DNA of 64,000 nt from Planomonospora sp. ID82291 (GTDB taxonomy: Bacteria; Actinomycetota; Actinomycetes; Streptosporangiales; Streptosporangiaceae). Location: assembly GCF_015711645.1 (NCBI RefSeq), contig NZ_JABTEX010000001.1, positions 930,001-994,000 of the forward strand, written 5' to 3'. Shown here piece by piece: positions 52,620-61,372 of this stretch. The notes beneath the pieces were generated by a model. It was not told the origin of the DNA and did not search any database. It saw only the letters and a list, made by a program, of their open reading frames with translations. Made by a program: the position numbers and the translations under genes. Every line of letters starts with the position of its first letter. The first letter of the stretch is position 1.

Positions 52620-53902
52620 GCGCCCTCGCCGCACTCGCCGTCTTCGTGGTGGCGTTCTTCTTCATCGCCACGGAGAAGGCGGACAAGGTCAAGGTGGTGC
52701 TCATCGCCGCCGGGGTCATGGCGGTGCTCGGGCTGATCCCCGGCTCGGAGGTGTTCTTCTCCGAGCACGAGGGCGTCGACTGGAACGTGATCTTCCTGCT
52801 GCTGGGCATGATGATCATCGTGGGGATCCTCAAGCAGACGGGGGTCTTCGACTACCTCGCCATCTGGGCCGCCAAGAGGTCCCAGGGCAGGCCGTACCGG
52901 CTGATGGTGATGCTGATGATCATCACCGCCGTCGCCTCCCCGTTCCTGGACAACGTCACCACGGTCATGCTCGTCGCCCCGGTCACCGTCGTCGTCTGCA
53001 ACCGGCTGGGCGTCCCCGCCCAGCCCTACCTCATCGCCGAGATCCTCGCCTCCAACATCGGCGGCGCCGCCACGCTCATCGGCGACCCGCCCAACATCAT
53101 CATCGGCAGCCGGGCCGGGCTGACGTTCAACGACTTCCTCGTCCACATGGCGCCGATCGTCGTGGTGACCTTCACGGGGTTCGTGCTGCTGACCCGCGTG
53201 CTGTTCAGGAAGTCGTTCCGCTACCACCCCGACCGCGTGGCCGCCGTCATGGCGCTCCAGGAACGGCGCGCCATCACCGACCCGCGCCTGCTCGTGCGCT
53301 GCCTGGTCGTGCTCGGTCTCGTCATCGCCGGCTTCGGGCTGCACTCCGTCCTGCACGTCGAACCGTCGATCGTCGCACTGGTCGGCGCGGGGGTGATGGT
53401 CCTGGTGTCGGGCGCCGACGTCCCGGAGACCCTCCGCGAGGTCGAGTGGCCGACCCTGGTGTTCTTCACCGGCCTGTTCGTCATGGTCGCCGGGCTGGTG
53501 CACACCGGTGTCATCTCCGCCGTGGGCGGCTGGGCGATCGGCGTGGTGGGCGACGACTTCTTCGGCGCGGCGACCGCGCTGCTGTTCGGTTCCGCCACGC
53601 TGGGCGCCTTCTTCGACAACATCCCCTACGTCGCCACCATGGCGCCCGTCGTCGAGGGGCTCGTGGCCCAGGCGCCCGACCCGGCCACCGGGCAGGCGCT
53701 GTGGTGGGCCTTCGCGCTGGGCGCCGACTTCGGCGGGAACGGCACCGCGGTGGCCGCCAGCGCCAACGTCGTCGTCATCGGCATCGCCGCCCGCTCCGGC
53801 CACCCCATCTCCTTCTGGCGGTTCACCAGATACGGCATCCTCGTCACGGCTCTCAGCTCGCTGGCGGCCTGGGTCTATGTCTGGCTCCGCTACTTCGCCT
53901 GA
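52616..53902 (+). CDS. ArsB/NhaD-superfamily ion permease
   Basis: 428 residues with about eleven hydrophobic segments in two repeats. VASPFLDNVTTVMLVAP and its counterpart LGAFFDNIPYVATMAP are the paired re-entrant motifs of the ion-transporter superfamily; NIGGAATLIGDPPNIIIGS and ALGADFGGNGTAVAASANVVVIG are the other two inverted elements. Relatives export arsenite or exchange Na+/H+. No arsenic regulator or arsenate reductase is adjacent, while KhtT- and CBS-like proteins are, so a cation role is slightly favoured. Confidence 0.87.
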   Translation: MSALAALAVFVVAFFFIATEKADKVKVVLIAAGVMAVLGLIPGSEVFFSEHEGVDWNVIFLLLGMMIIVGILKQTGVFDYLAIWAAKRSQGRPYRLMVMLMIITAVASPFLDNVTTVMLVAPVTVVVCNRLGVPAQPYLIAEILASNIGGAATLIGDPPNIIIGSRAGLTFNDFLVHMAPIVVVTFTGFVLLTRVLFRKSFRYHPDRVAAVMALQERRAITDPRLLVRCLVVLGLVIAGFGLHSVLHVEPSIVALVGAGVMVLVSGADVPETLREVEWPTLVFFTGLFVMVAGLVHTGVISAVGGWAIGVVGDDFFGAATALLFGSATLGAFFDNIPYVATMAPVVEGLVAQAPDPATGQALWWAFALGADFGGNGTAVAASANVVVIGIAARSGHPISFWRFTRYGILVTALSSLAAWVYVWLRYFA

Positions 53903-53947
53903 GCCGGCCGGGGCGCCGTGGGGGCGCCGTCAGGGCGCCGTCAGGGC

Positions 53948-54925
53948 TCAGCCGCCCCGGACGACGCTCTGCACCTCGCCCACCGGGACGTCGCGGGTGG
54001 CGCCCACCTGGACGGGGTCGTAGGGGTCGAACGCGAACGGCGCCACGCCGCCCTGGCCCTGCCCCTGGGCCGTCACCTCCCACACCGAGGTCACCGTCAG
54101 CTCGTAGACCCCGCGCGGCCGGTCGACCGAGGCCCGCAGGTAGCGGACGCCGCAGGTGAACTCCCGGCCCCTGGCGTACGGCCTGCCGCGCGCGCCGCAG
54201 TCCTTCTTCACCTCGGCCCGGTCGGCGGTCGTGCCGGGATCGATCTCGATGTCGTCGAGCGTGGCGGTCACGGTCGCGCTCATGACGCCCGGGAGCGTGG
54301 CCGTCACCGACCGCGTGGTCTCCCCCGTCCCGTCCAGCCAGACCCAGGTCGGCAGGTTGACGTAGCTCCTGACGTCCGGGTTCAGCCTGATCCTCGGCTC
54401 GGGCACGGTCAGCGCGGCGCGGGCGATGTCGGCGAGCTCGGCCAGGGTGATCCCGCCGGGCGGGGGCGGGGAGCCCTGCGGCACCCACACGTAGGAGTCG
54501 AGCCCCTGCGCGCACGCCAGCCCGGCGGGGTCGCCCTCGTTGTGGGCGGGCAGCCACCAGCGGCCCTTCTCGCCGACCTTGTCCTTGAACTGCTCGACGA
54601 ACTTCTGCTGCGCCTTCGCGTTCTCCCGGTCGCGCGACCACCACGCCTTGCCCCGCTGCTGCTGCGCCAGCATGCCGGAGCCGTCCAGGGACGGTTCGTA
54701 CCAGCACGGGCGTCTGAGGCGGTAGCCGTCGCCCTTCCCGGCCCCGGCGCCGTTCCCGCTGATCACGATCCGGGAGTTCTTCAGCCAGACACCGGCCCGC
54801 CTGCCGTCCTGGGTCACCCCGCCCGACGGCGGCTCGTCCGCCGCCGCGCCCTGGGCGGCGGACGACGTCCCCGCCGTCGCCAGGACCAGCGCCACGATCG
54901 CCCCGGCGGCTCCTCTCACGGTCAT
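53948..54925 (-). CDS. Secreted protein of the Tad operon, function unknown
   Basis: 325 residues. A Sec signal peptide (MTVRGAAGAIVALVLATAGTSSAAQGA) predicts export. The mature part has several Trp/Cys residues (RRPCWYEPSL, KGRWWLPAHNEGDPAGLACAQ) and a C-terminal beta-rich region (TRSVTATLPGVMSATVTATLDDIEID). The Cys pairs may form disulfides. No family is recognised. It is the last gene of the minus-strand pilus operon and overlaps the upstream lipoprotein stop (ATGA), so it is probably a surface-assembly or pilus-accessory factor. Confidence 0.65.
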   Translation of the reverse strand: MTVRGAAGAIVALVLATAGTSSAAQGAAADEPPSGGVTQDGRRAGVWLKNSRIVISGNGAGAGKGDGYRLRRPCWYEPSLDGSGMLAQQQRGKAWWSRDRENAKAQQKFVEQFKDKVGEKGRWWLPAHNEGDPAGLACAQGLDSYVWVPQGSPPPPGGITLAELADIARAALTVPEPRIRLNPDVRSYVNLPTWVWLDGTGETTRSVTATLPGVMSATVTATLDDIEIDPGTTADRAEVKKDCGARGRPYARGREFTCGVRYLRASVDRPRGVYELTVTSVWEVTAQGQGQGGVAPFAFDPYDPVQVGATRDVPVGEVQSVVRGG

Positions 54926-55839
54926 CGCAGACACCTCTTCGCATCCTCGCTGGGGTACAGGGCGTGGTTGAAGGACTGGATCCGCAGGACGCCGCCGTCC
55001 TCGCGCATGTCGGCGACGTGCAGGAAGGGCTCGGCCATCCACGCGTCCCGTTGCGCGGCCTCCCTGCCCGTGCGCGTGTCGACCGTCCGCGTCCCGGCCA
55101 TGTCCACGCACGCGCCGAGCCGTACGCCGCCCTGCGCGAGCGGCTCGGTCACGAACCCGTACAGCCGGACCGTCCCGTGCAGGGCGTGGTGGTCGCGCCA
55201 GTAGGAGGCCACCCAGTCGTAGTCCTGGCGCACCGCCTCCTCGCCGAGCAGGTCGAGGTAGGCGGTGTCGCTCGCGGCCGGATCCCGGTCGCCGAGGGAG
55301 ACGATCCGCAGGGACCCGGCGTAGTAGGCGCGGAAGGCCGCGACCGCCCCGGCGGTGACCGCGTCGACCGCGGCCGGCGGCTCGACCACCAGCCGCATGT
55401 CCGGCCCGGCCTGCACCGCCTCGGCCCGCGGGCTCCGCCCGGCCTCCGGCGTGCCGTCCGCTCCCGGCGGCGGGCCGGAGGGCCCCGGCGCCGCGGTCGC
55501 GCCCGCCGTCCCGTCCAGCGGGACGAACGGCGCGGCGTCCGACGGAGCGCACCCCGCGAGCACGAACGCGAGCGGCGCCAGCACGGCCGCCGCGGCCGGC
55601 AGCCCGCGCCGGACGGCCAGGACCCCGCGCATGACCGCCGGGAGCCCGCGCCGGACGGCCGGGAGCCCGCGCATGACCGCCGGGAGCCCGCGCCGAGTCG
55701 TCCCCGGTGTTCCCCGCCGGCCCTTCCGCAGCCCTCTCCGCCAGGTCCTCCGCGAGGTCCTCCGCGGGCTCTCCACCGGAGCGCCCGTCTCCGCTGGGGT
55801 GTCCATACCTGCCTCCGTCCCGGTCCGCGCGCCGTTCAT
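54922..55839 (-). CDS. Lipoprotein of the Tad operon with repeat-expanded N-terminus
   Basis: 305 residues if started at ATG 55839, which overlaps the upstream stop (ATGA). Residues 47-82 are heptad repeats of the RGLPAV(M/R)R type, leading into a hydrophobic stretch and the lipobox LAGC (Cys97). Met70 (ATG at 55632) would give a conventional 27-residue lipoprotein signal, so one of the Met codons within the repeat may be the true start. After a Pro/Gly-rich stretch the mature domain (DAVTAGAVAAFRAYYAGSLRI...) resembles other unassigned actinobacterial lipoproteins. It probably acts with the secreted protein downstream. Confidence 0.65.
   Translation of the reverse strand: MNGARTGTEAGMDTPAETGAPVESPRRTSRRTWRRGLRKGRRGTPGTTRRGLPAVMRGLPAVRRGLPAVMRGVLAVRRGLPAAAAVLAPLAFVLAGCAPSDAAPFVPLDGTAGATAAPGPSGPPPGADGTPEAGRSPRAEAVQAGPDMRLVVEPPAAVDAVTAGAVAAFRAYYAGSLRIVSLGDRDPAASDTAYLDLLGEEAVRQDYDWVASYWRDHHALHGTVRLYGFVTEPLAQGGVRLGACVDMAGTRTVDTRTGREAAQRDAWMAEPFLHVADMREDGGVLRIQSFNHALYPSEDAKRCLR
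55592..55699 (-). repeat. 21-bp heptapeptide-coding repeats at the lipoprotein N-terminus
   Basis: CGCGGGCTCCCGGC and variants recur every 21 bp about four to five times, encoding alternating GLPAVMR and GLPAVRR units. Every second unit supplies an in-frame ATG. Confidence 0.75.
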
Positions 55840-58673
55840 GCCGACGGCACTGAGCGCATCCGCCACGCGGGCAGCAGTTCGTCGATGAGGGCCTCGGTCT
55901 CCGGGGCCATCCCGCCCCCGTAGGGGTGGGACGCGGCCCGCCGGTGCAGGGCGTCGGCCACGGCCCGCAGCCGGGCGGGGTCGCCGGTCCGGTGGGTCGC
56001 CCGGAGCAGGTCCCGCCAGAGCCCCTCGTCGTCGGCGGCCAGCAGCAGCCCGGCCCGCACCGCGGCCACCGCCCGGCCGGGCTCGCCGGCGGCCAGCCAC
56101 ACCTCGCACGCCCGGTGCGCCGCGTCGGCGACGCCCGCCGCCACGTCGTACTCCAGGTCGTCGGCGGCCAGCCACGCGTAGCGGCCGCGCGGGCGGCCGT
56201 TCAGCAGCGGGCCGCGCACCAGGCCGAGCGCCTGCTCCAGCAGCACGGCACGGGCCGCGGCGTCGGCATGGGACCGGCGGACCAGGTCGCGGAAGAGCAT
56301 CCAGTCGGTCCGCACCTCGGGGCCCAGGCGCAGCCGCCCGGACTCGTCGGCGTACAGGTTGGGCCTGCCCTCGGAGTCGGCGCCCAGCCAGGCGACGACG
56401 CGGGCGATGGTGGCGTCCCGGACCACGGCCTGCACGCCGCGCGGCCACAGCACCCCGCCGAGGACGACCGGGTGCACCCCGCCCGGGTGGGTCGCCAGGT
56501 AGACGACCATCTCGACGGCGAGCCCGGCCCGGCCCTCCTCCATCGGCGGCGGGCCCGTGATCTCGATCGGGCCGAGGATCCGCACCTCCACCGACGGGTT
56601 CGGGGTGACGGGCCCGATCTCGTCGTCCACCGGCTCGCCCTCCAGCCGCCGGGCGGTCAGGAACAGCTCGACCAGGGCGCGGTACTGGCGGCGGGGCAGC
56701 AGCTGCGCGGCCACCTCGAAGCCGAGCGCGTCCACCCGGACCCGGCCGTCCCCGTCGATCTCCCAGTTCCACGTCGCGTGCGGGACCTCACCGGCGACGA
56801 CGTGACCGGTGGCCGTCCGGACGCCCGTACGGGCCAGCACCGCCAGTCTGTCGGCCTCCTCGGCGCTCGGCGGGATCGCCGAGAGCAGGTAGTGCGGCGA
56901 CCAGACGGGGTCGCCGGCGCGGCCGTGGATCCGCCCGGTGAGCACCTCGGCGCCGTGCCCCCGGTCGGCCGCCGCCCGGGCCTCGGCCTCCAGCTCCGGC
57001 AGGACCTCCGCCAGGCCGCTCACCCACCTGATCCGCTCGGGCGCGATCACGGTCAGCTCCTCGCCGAAGCCGACGAGCGTGACGCGCATCCGGTCCGACC
57101 AGCGGTTGGTGGCCAGCTCCACGGCGAGCGCGGCCAGGGCCGCGGTGGTCTGCTCCCCCCGGACGGCGATCAGGCCGTGGGCGGCCTCCAGGTCGACGAG
57201 CACCCGACCCTCGCCGTCCCCGCCCAGGGAGACCAGCCCCGGGTACGGCGCGGGCGCGCCCGCCAGCGCCGCCTCGTCGAGCATCCGGCCCTCGTGGGCG
57301 GGCAGCCGCCAGACCTGGCCCCCGTCGTGGGCGGCCCACGGCGCGGGGGCGTCCGCGTCCGGCGGGTGGATCCACAGGTCGAGGTGGCGCGGGGACAGGT
57401 GCGCGGCGTAGACCGTCGGGGGGACCCGCCCGGCCGCCGCCAGGGACCGGCCGAGCAGCCGCAGTCCGATGTCCAGCATCCGGCTCCCGGGGGCGTCCGC
57501 GCCGAGCCGCAGCGCGAGCTCCGCCTGGGCCGCGTCCTGCCGGGGGCGGACGATCCGGCGGCCGAACGCCCGGTGCCAGAGCTGCTCCCTGCGCCTGCGC
57601 CCGAGCGCCGCCAGCAGGCCGGCCGCGGCCAGCGAGGCCCCGGCCAGGTAGTCGAGCATGCCCGGGCCGGAGTCCTCCGCCTCCGGGGCGGCGGGGTCAC
57701 GGTCGGCCTCCGGGGCGGAGTCCCGCTCCGCCTGCGCGGGCTGCTCCCGGCCGGCCTGCGCGGGCGGATCGGCCCGCTCCGGGACCGGCTCGGGCCGTAC
57801 GGCCGGCCGCTCCCGCGACTCGGCGGGGGGCTCCGCGGGCAGGTCGGCCCCGTCCGGGACGACGTACCGGGTCCGGCCGTCGAGCTCGGCGGGCTTCCCC
57901 GGATGGTCGTCGAGGGTGGCGGGGCGGGGCTGGGCGGCGGGCACGACGTGCACGTTGCGCGCGTCGTCCGGCATGTCGAGCACCCAGCCCGGCCTGATCA
58001 GGTCGGCGATGCGCAGCCGGCTCCCGTCGGGCTGCTCCTTGTGCTGGTTGAGCCGGTAGATCTCCGGGTAGCGGCGCCCGTCCCCGAGGCACTTCTCGGC
58101 GATCTCCCACAGGCTCTCGTGGTGCCGCCCGTGCGGCGGCTGGACCACGTAGACCTTCTTGGCCTTCTCCACCGGGACCAGCGGCGCCCGCTCCGCGGTG
58201 GCCGGCGCGGTCGCCGGGGACGTCCCGGCGGCGGCGACGGCGGCCGGGCGGTCGGCGGGCGGACCGGCCGGCCGCAGCAGCGGGACCGCCACGGCCGAGA
58301 CCGTGAACAGCAGCAGGACCGCCGAGACCAGCCGGTTGGCCAGCGCCTGGGTGCCGCCGGCCAGCGGGACCCGGGCGGGCATGCCGACCCGGCGGATCCC
58401 GGCGTACAGCTCGACGAGCACGCACACGGCCAGCTGCAGCCAGGCGAGCCAGACCAGCAGCACCAGGATCGCCACGATCGTGCCGGTGCCCACCTGGCTG
58501 GTCAGCACGTCGAGGTCGAGCAGCTCCGGGGTGAGCGGCGGCCCGGCGAGCCGGAGCAGCGCGTACGGGACGCCGCCGAGCAGCGCGACCAGGACGGCCA
58601 GCGCGCCGAGCCCGGCGAGCAGGTCGCCGGTCGTGCGCCTCGGCCTGATCCGCATCGGCTGTCGCGTCGGCAT
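55836..58673 (-). CDS. Membrane LysM-BTAD protein of the Tad operon
   Basis: 945 residues. Three membrane helices (about 16-45, 60-90 and 108-130) are followed by a LysM-like module (YVVQPPHGRHHESLWEIAEKCLGDGRRYPEIYRLNQ, about 175-240), a Pro/Glu-rich linker, a further helix near 335, and a C-terminal SARP-type half: an OmpR-like winged helix (VEVRILGPIEITG...) plus a BTAD helical repeat domain (LEQALGLVRGPLL..., about 790-925). This joins a cell-wall-binding module to a transcription-factor-like module in one membrane protein. GGAGG precedes ATG 58673. Confidence 0.8.
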   Translation of the reverse strand: MPTRQPMRIRPRRTTGDLLAGLGALAVLVALLGGVPYALLRLAGPPLTPELLDLDVLTSQVGTGTIVAILVLLVWLAWLQLAVCVLVELYAGIRRVGMPARVPLAGGTQALANRLVSAVLLLFTVSAVAVPLLRPAGPPADRPAAVAAAGTSPATAPATAERAPLVPVEKAKKVYVVQPPHGRHHESLWEIAEKCLGDGRRYPEIYRLNQHKEQPDGSRLRIADLIRPGWVLDMPDDARNVHVVPAAQPRPATLDDHPGKPAELDGRTRYVVPDGADLPAEPPAESRERPAVRPEPVPERADPPAQAGREQPAQAERDSAPEADRDPAAPEAEDSGPGMLDYLAGASLAAAGLLAALGRRRREQLWHRAFGRRIVRPRQDAAQAELALRLGADAPGSRMLDIGLRLLGRSLAAAGRVPPTVYAAHLSPRHLDLWIHPPDADAPAPWAAHDGGQVWRLPAHEGRMLDEAALAGAPAPYPGLVSLGGDGEGRVLVDLEAAHGLIAVRGEQTTAALAALAVELATNRWSDRMRVTLVGFGEELTVIAPERIRWVSGLAEVLPELEAEARAAADRGHGAEVLTGRIHGRAGDPVWSPHYLLSAIPPSAEEADRLAVLARTGVRTATGHVVAGEVPHATWNWEIDGDGRVRVDALGFEVAAQLLPRRQYRALVELFLTARRLEGEPVDDEIGPVTPNPSVEVRILGPIEITGPPPMEEGRAGLAVEMVVYLATHPGGVHPVVLGGVLWPRGVQAVVRDATIARVVAWLGADSEGRPNLYADESGRLRLGPEVRTDWMLFRDLVRRSHADAAARAVLLEQALGLVRGPLLNGRPRGRYAWLAADDLEYDVAAGVADAAHRACEVWLAAGEPGRAVAAVRAGLLLAADDEGLWRDLLRATHRTGDPARLRAVADALHRRAASHPYGGGMAPETEALIDELLPAWRMRSVPSA

Positions 58674-58749
58674 GCGTCGTCCTCCGTGTTCCTCCGTGTT
58701 CAGATTCGTCGCCCTTCACCCGCCCGGCCAGTGGTTCGGCCCATTCGGT

Positions 58750-59190
58750 CTAGGTCTCGTCCCCGATGTCGGGGCCGGCGGTGACCGAGGCCTCCATCGC
58801 CGCGCCGGGGAAGCCGAGCGCGGCCAGGAAGAACGCCTCCCAGCGGACGGAGACGGTCACCTCCACCTGCTCGCCGCCGGGCTCGCACGCGACCAGCTCG
58901 ACGTCGCCGCCGCCGTGCGCGGAGACGATCTCCCGGGCCTCACCGCAGACGACGTCGCCCTCCAGCAGCCGCGTCCGGCCGGTCTCCCGCAGATGCTCGA
59001 CGTCGATCCGGTCGGCGGCGGCCCGGGCCGCCTGCTCGGCGACGTCGGCGGCCCGCAGCCGCGCGTTGATCGCGGCGCCGCCGTCCACCAGGAGTCCGGC
59101 CAGCAGGAGGACCGCGGCCGAGAAGAGCACCGTGAAGACCGCCATCGAGCCCCGGTCTCCGCGGTCCGGCCCTTCGGGAAGGCGGCTCAC
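58750..59190 (-). CDS. TadE/TadG-like pseudopilin (third)
   Basis: 146 residues. After a 12-residue N-terminus, MAVFTVLFSAAVLLLAGLLVDGGAAINARLRAADVAEQAARAAAD is the pilin-like helix seen in Rv3656-type TadE/TadG-like proteins; two cysteines in the beta-rich rest may pair. GTG 59190 overlaps the preceding stop (GTGA). It should sit in the membrane and help assemble or anchor the Flp fibre. Confidence 0.75.
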   Translation of the reverse strand: MSRLPEGPDRGDRGSMAVFTVLFSAAVLLLAGLLVDGGAAINARLRAADVAEQAARAAADRIDVEHLRETGRTRLLEGDVVCGEAREIVSAHGGGDVELVACEPGGEQVEVTVSVRWEAFFLAALGFPGAAMEASVTAGPDIGDET

Positions 59191-59624
59191 TCCTCGACCC
59201 TCCGGAAGCGCTCCAGCGGGACCACCGAGTCGCCCCGGATCTCCTTGGCCGCGCCGAAGCCGAGGAAGCCCAGGTCGAGGGAGCAGGTCACCTCGACCCG
59301 GACCTGACCGCCCTCCCTGTCGTCGTCCTCCCCCGCGGGCAGGGTCATGGTCGAGGTGACCTGCGGCTCGCACGCGCCCTCCAGCGAGGTCTCGGCGGCC
59401 TCGGCGGCGGCCGCCTCCGCCTCCGCGCCGGTCCGCTCGACCGACGCGGCGCGGGCGGCGTCCCTGGCCGCGCCGTTGACCTCGCCCTGGGCCTCCACGA
59501 GGCGTCCCGCGCCGACCAGGAAGAGCAGGAAGAGCAGGAAGACCGGGGCGAGCAGCACCGTCTCGGCCGAGAGCGACCCGCGCTCGCCCCCGTCCCGGCG
59601 GTGCACCGAGGCCCGGCGGCTCAC
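59187..59624 (-). CDS. TadE-like pseudopilin (second)
   Basis: 145 residues from GTG 59624, which overlaps the preceding stop (ATG 59630 is also possible). GERGSLSAETVLLAPVFLLFLLFLVGAGRLVEAQGEVNGAARDAARAAS has the prepilin-peptidase style G-S-L-S-A-E with Glu at +5 and the TadE helix. Two Cys residues flank the beta-rich C-terminal region. Confidence 0.8.
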   Translation of the reverse strand: MSRRASVHRRDGGERGSLSAETVLLAPVFLLFLLFLVGAGRLVEAQGEVNGAARDAARAASVERTGAEAEAAAAEAAETSLEGACEPQVTSTMTLPAGEDDDREGGQVRVEVTCSLDLGFLGFGAAKEIRGDSVVPLERFRRVEE

Positions 59625-60130
59625 TGGCATCCCGCACCGCCGTCGTCGGGGCGGAAGCACTCGACGGGGCCTCCGAAGCGCGCGGTGACGGTGAACGTGG
59701 TGGACGGCAGCAGCGGGACGACCTGGACGGCGGTGGCGGTGATCTCGACGCCGCGCCGGTCGCCCTCCTCCCACGCCGTGGCGGTGGCGCCGGAGAGCAG
59801 CTCCGGGCCGACCGCCCGGAGCACCTCCGCGGCCCGCGCCTCGGCGTCCTGCCGCCAGGAGTCGGTGTCCAGCCGGGCCAGCCGGGCCCCCTCCCGGGCG
59901 GCGGCGTCGGCCACCTGGCGCCCGTGGAACCAGAGGGCGAACTGCACCACGAGCAGGATGACGACCAGCACCACCGGCATGATCATCGCCAGCTCCACGG
60001 CGGTGGCGCCCCGTTCCGGGTCACGGCGTCCCCGGACGCCGTACGGCCGGACCCGGCGCGCGCGCAGGCCGTACGGCCGGACCTGGAGCGGGCGGGCGCC
60101 GTACGGCCGGTCACGGCTCGTCGTCGCCAC
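59621..60130 (-). CDS. TadE-like pseudopilin (first)
   Basis: 169 residues. An Arg-rich N-terminus with three RPYG repeats precedes ERGATAVELAMIMPVVLVVILLVVQFALWFHGRQVADAAAREGARLA, the classic TadE helix with G-A-T-A-V-E processing site. The start is taken as GTG 60130, with GGAGG eight bases upstream inside the pilin gene's glycine codons; other in-frame GTGs lie further up in the same tract. It overlaps the pilin gene by 20 bp. Confidence 0.78.
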   Translation of the reverse strand: MATTSRDRPYGARPLQVRPYGLRARRVRPYGVRGRRDPERGATAVELAMIMPVVLVVILLVVQFALWFHGRQVADAAAREGARLARLDTDSWRQDAEARAAEVLRAVGPELLSGATATAWEEGDRRGVEITATAVQVVPLLPSTTFTVTARFGGPVECFRPDDGGAGCQ

Positions 60131-60389
60131 CGCCGCCACCTCCGGTGTCAGCGCCACCGCCACCGCCACCGCCACCGCCGCCGAACTGGTCGGAGATCTC
60201 CGCCTGCTTGTCCTGGACCAGGGTCCTGATGAGCGTGGCGAGGCCGAGGGCGACCCCGGCGATGATGGCGGTGATGATGACCCACTCGACGGCCGAGGCG
60301 CCGCGGGTGGGGGCGTTGCGCGCCCGGTCGAGGCGCACGCTCAGCAGGGCGACCGTATAGACGATCCACGGATGGTTGATCATGGTCAT
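60111..60389 (-). CDS. Flp-type pilin with polyglycine tail
   Basis: 92 residues. TRGASAVEWVIITAIIAGVALGLATLIRTLV is the Flp/type IVb pilin core: cleavage expected after the Gly of RGASAVE, with Glu at +5. The mature protein is about 60 residues and ends in a run of glycines (two blocks of ten and six) and DDEP, encoded by a CCACCG microsatellite. ATG 60389 overlaps the tadC-like stop (ATGA). The leader is long (about 30 residues) compared with many Flp pilins. Confidence 0.82.
   Translation of the reverse strand: MTMINHPWIVYTVALLSVRLDRARNAPTRGASAVEWVIITAIIAGVALGLATLIRTLVQDKQAEISDQFGGGGGGGGGGADTGGGGGGDDEP
60127..60183 (-). repeat. CCACCG microsatellite in the pilin tail
   Basis: Repeats of CCACCG / CCGCCG encode the two glycine runs. 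The tract also contains the ribosome site and start codons of the next gene. Confidence 0.75.
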
Positions 60390-61372
60390 GACCCCAACAT
60401 CTTCATAGCGGCCGGGAAACTCAGGAAGATCACGAAGCCCGCGCAGAGCAGGAGCTGGGCGACGAGCATCGACTGGGACCGCTCCCCCGCCTGCCCCTCC
60501 ACCTCGGCCAGCTCGCGCCGGCGCAGGGTGGCCGCGCGGGCGGTCAGGGAGGCGCGGACCTTGGCGCCGTCGTCGGCGACCAGGCCGAGCGCGGCGGACA
60601 GGTCGCGCAGCTCGTCCACGTTGATCTCGTCGCCGAGCTGGCCGAGCGCCTGCCACGGGGTGATGCCGACGATCCTGGCGTTGCCGAGCGCCTCGCGGAT
60701 CCGGGCCATCGCCCAGTTCGCCCCCTCGCCGGAGTCCGCCGCGCCGCCCCCGCCTCCGGCGCCCCCGGCTCCGGGCGCGCCGGACGCCCCCGGCGTGCCG
60801 ACGGAGACCGCCATCATCAGCGCCTCGGGCACGCCGCGCCCGCCGGCCAGGTTCATCGCCACCAGATCGAGGAAGGCGCCGACCACGTGCCGGAAGTCGC
60901 GGCGCATCCGGGCGGCGTCCCGCCGGATCTGCAGGTCGGGCAGGAAGAAGAAGACCACGGCCGCCGCGAGCGCGGCCCACAGCGGCACGGTCGGCGAGAC
61001 GCCCCATCCCATCAGCGCCAGCCAGCCGGCCAGCAGCGGGAAGGCCAGCAGGCCGGAGGCGGCCAGCAGCGCCTTCGTCGCCAGGAACCCCTCGAAGGAC
61101 TTGCCGAGCAGCGCCAGGTCGGCCCTGGCGGAGCGGACCTCCCAGCCCCGGGCCGCGTAGAAGCGGGCCAGCCGCAGCCCCAGGCCGCGCCGGAAGGCGC
61201 TGACCTCCTCGTCGGGCAGGACGAGCCGCATCCGCGGGGCGTCGGTGCCCTCCCGGGCCGCGTCCAGCGCCAGCAGCCGCGTCACCAGCCCCGGCCGCGC
61301 CGGGAACAGCGCCCGGGCCAGCAGGAACACCCCGAGGCCGAGCACCCCTCCGGCGAGCAGCGCCTCAGTCAT
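60386..61372 (-). CDS. tadC: TadC-like type II secretion F-domain protein
   Basis: 328 residues. Membrane helices near 3-20, 105-125, 130-150 and at the C-terminus (about 300-322) flank a cytosolic T2SSF domain (RRDFRHVVGAFLDLVAMNLAGGRGVPEALMMAV..., VDELRDLSAALGLVADDGAKVRASL). A Gly/Ala-rich insertion of about 25 residues interrupts the domain near residue 200. The protein forms part of the inner-membrane platform on which the TadA ATPase acts. It overlaps tadB by eight bases. Confidence 0.87.
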   Translation of the reverse strand: MTEALLAGGVLGLGVFLLARALFPARPGLVTRLLALDAAREGTDAPRMRLVLPDEEVSAFRRGLGLRLARFYAARGWEVRSARADLALLGKSFEGFLATKALLAASGLLAFPLLAGWLALMGWGVSPTVPLWAALAAAVVFFFLPDLQIRRDAARMRRDFRHVVGAFLDLVAMNLAGGRGVPEALMMAVSVGTPGASGAPGAGGAGGGGGAADSGEGANWAMARIREALGNARIVGITPWQALGQLGDEINVDELRDLSAALGLVADDGAKVRASLTARAATLRRRELAEVEGQAGERSQSMLVAQLLLCAGFVIFLSFPAAMKMLGS

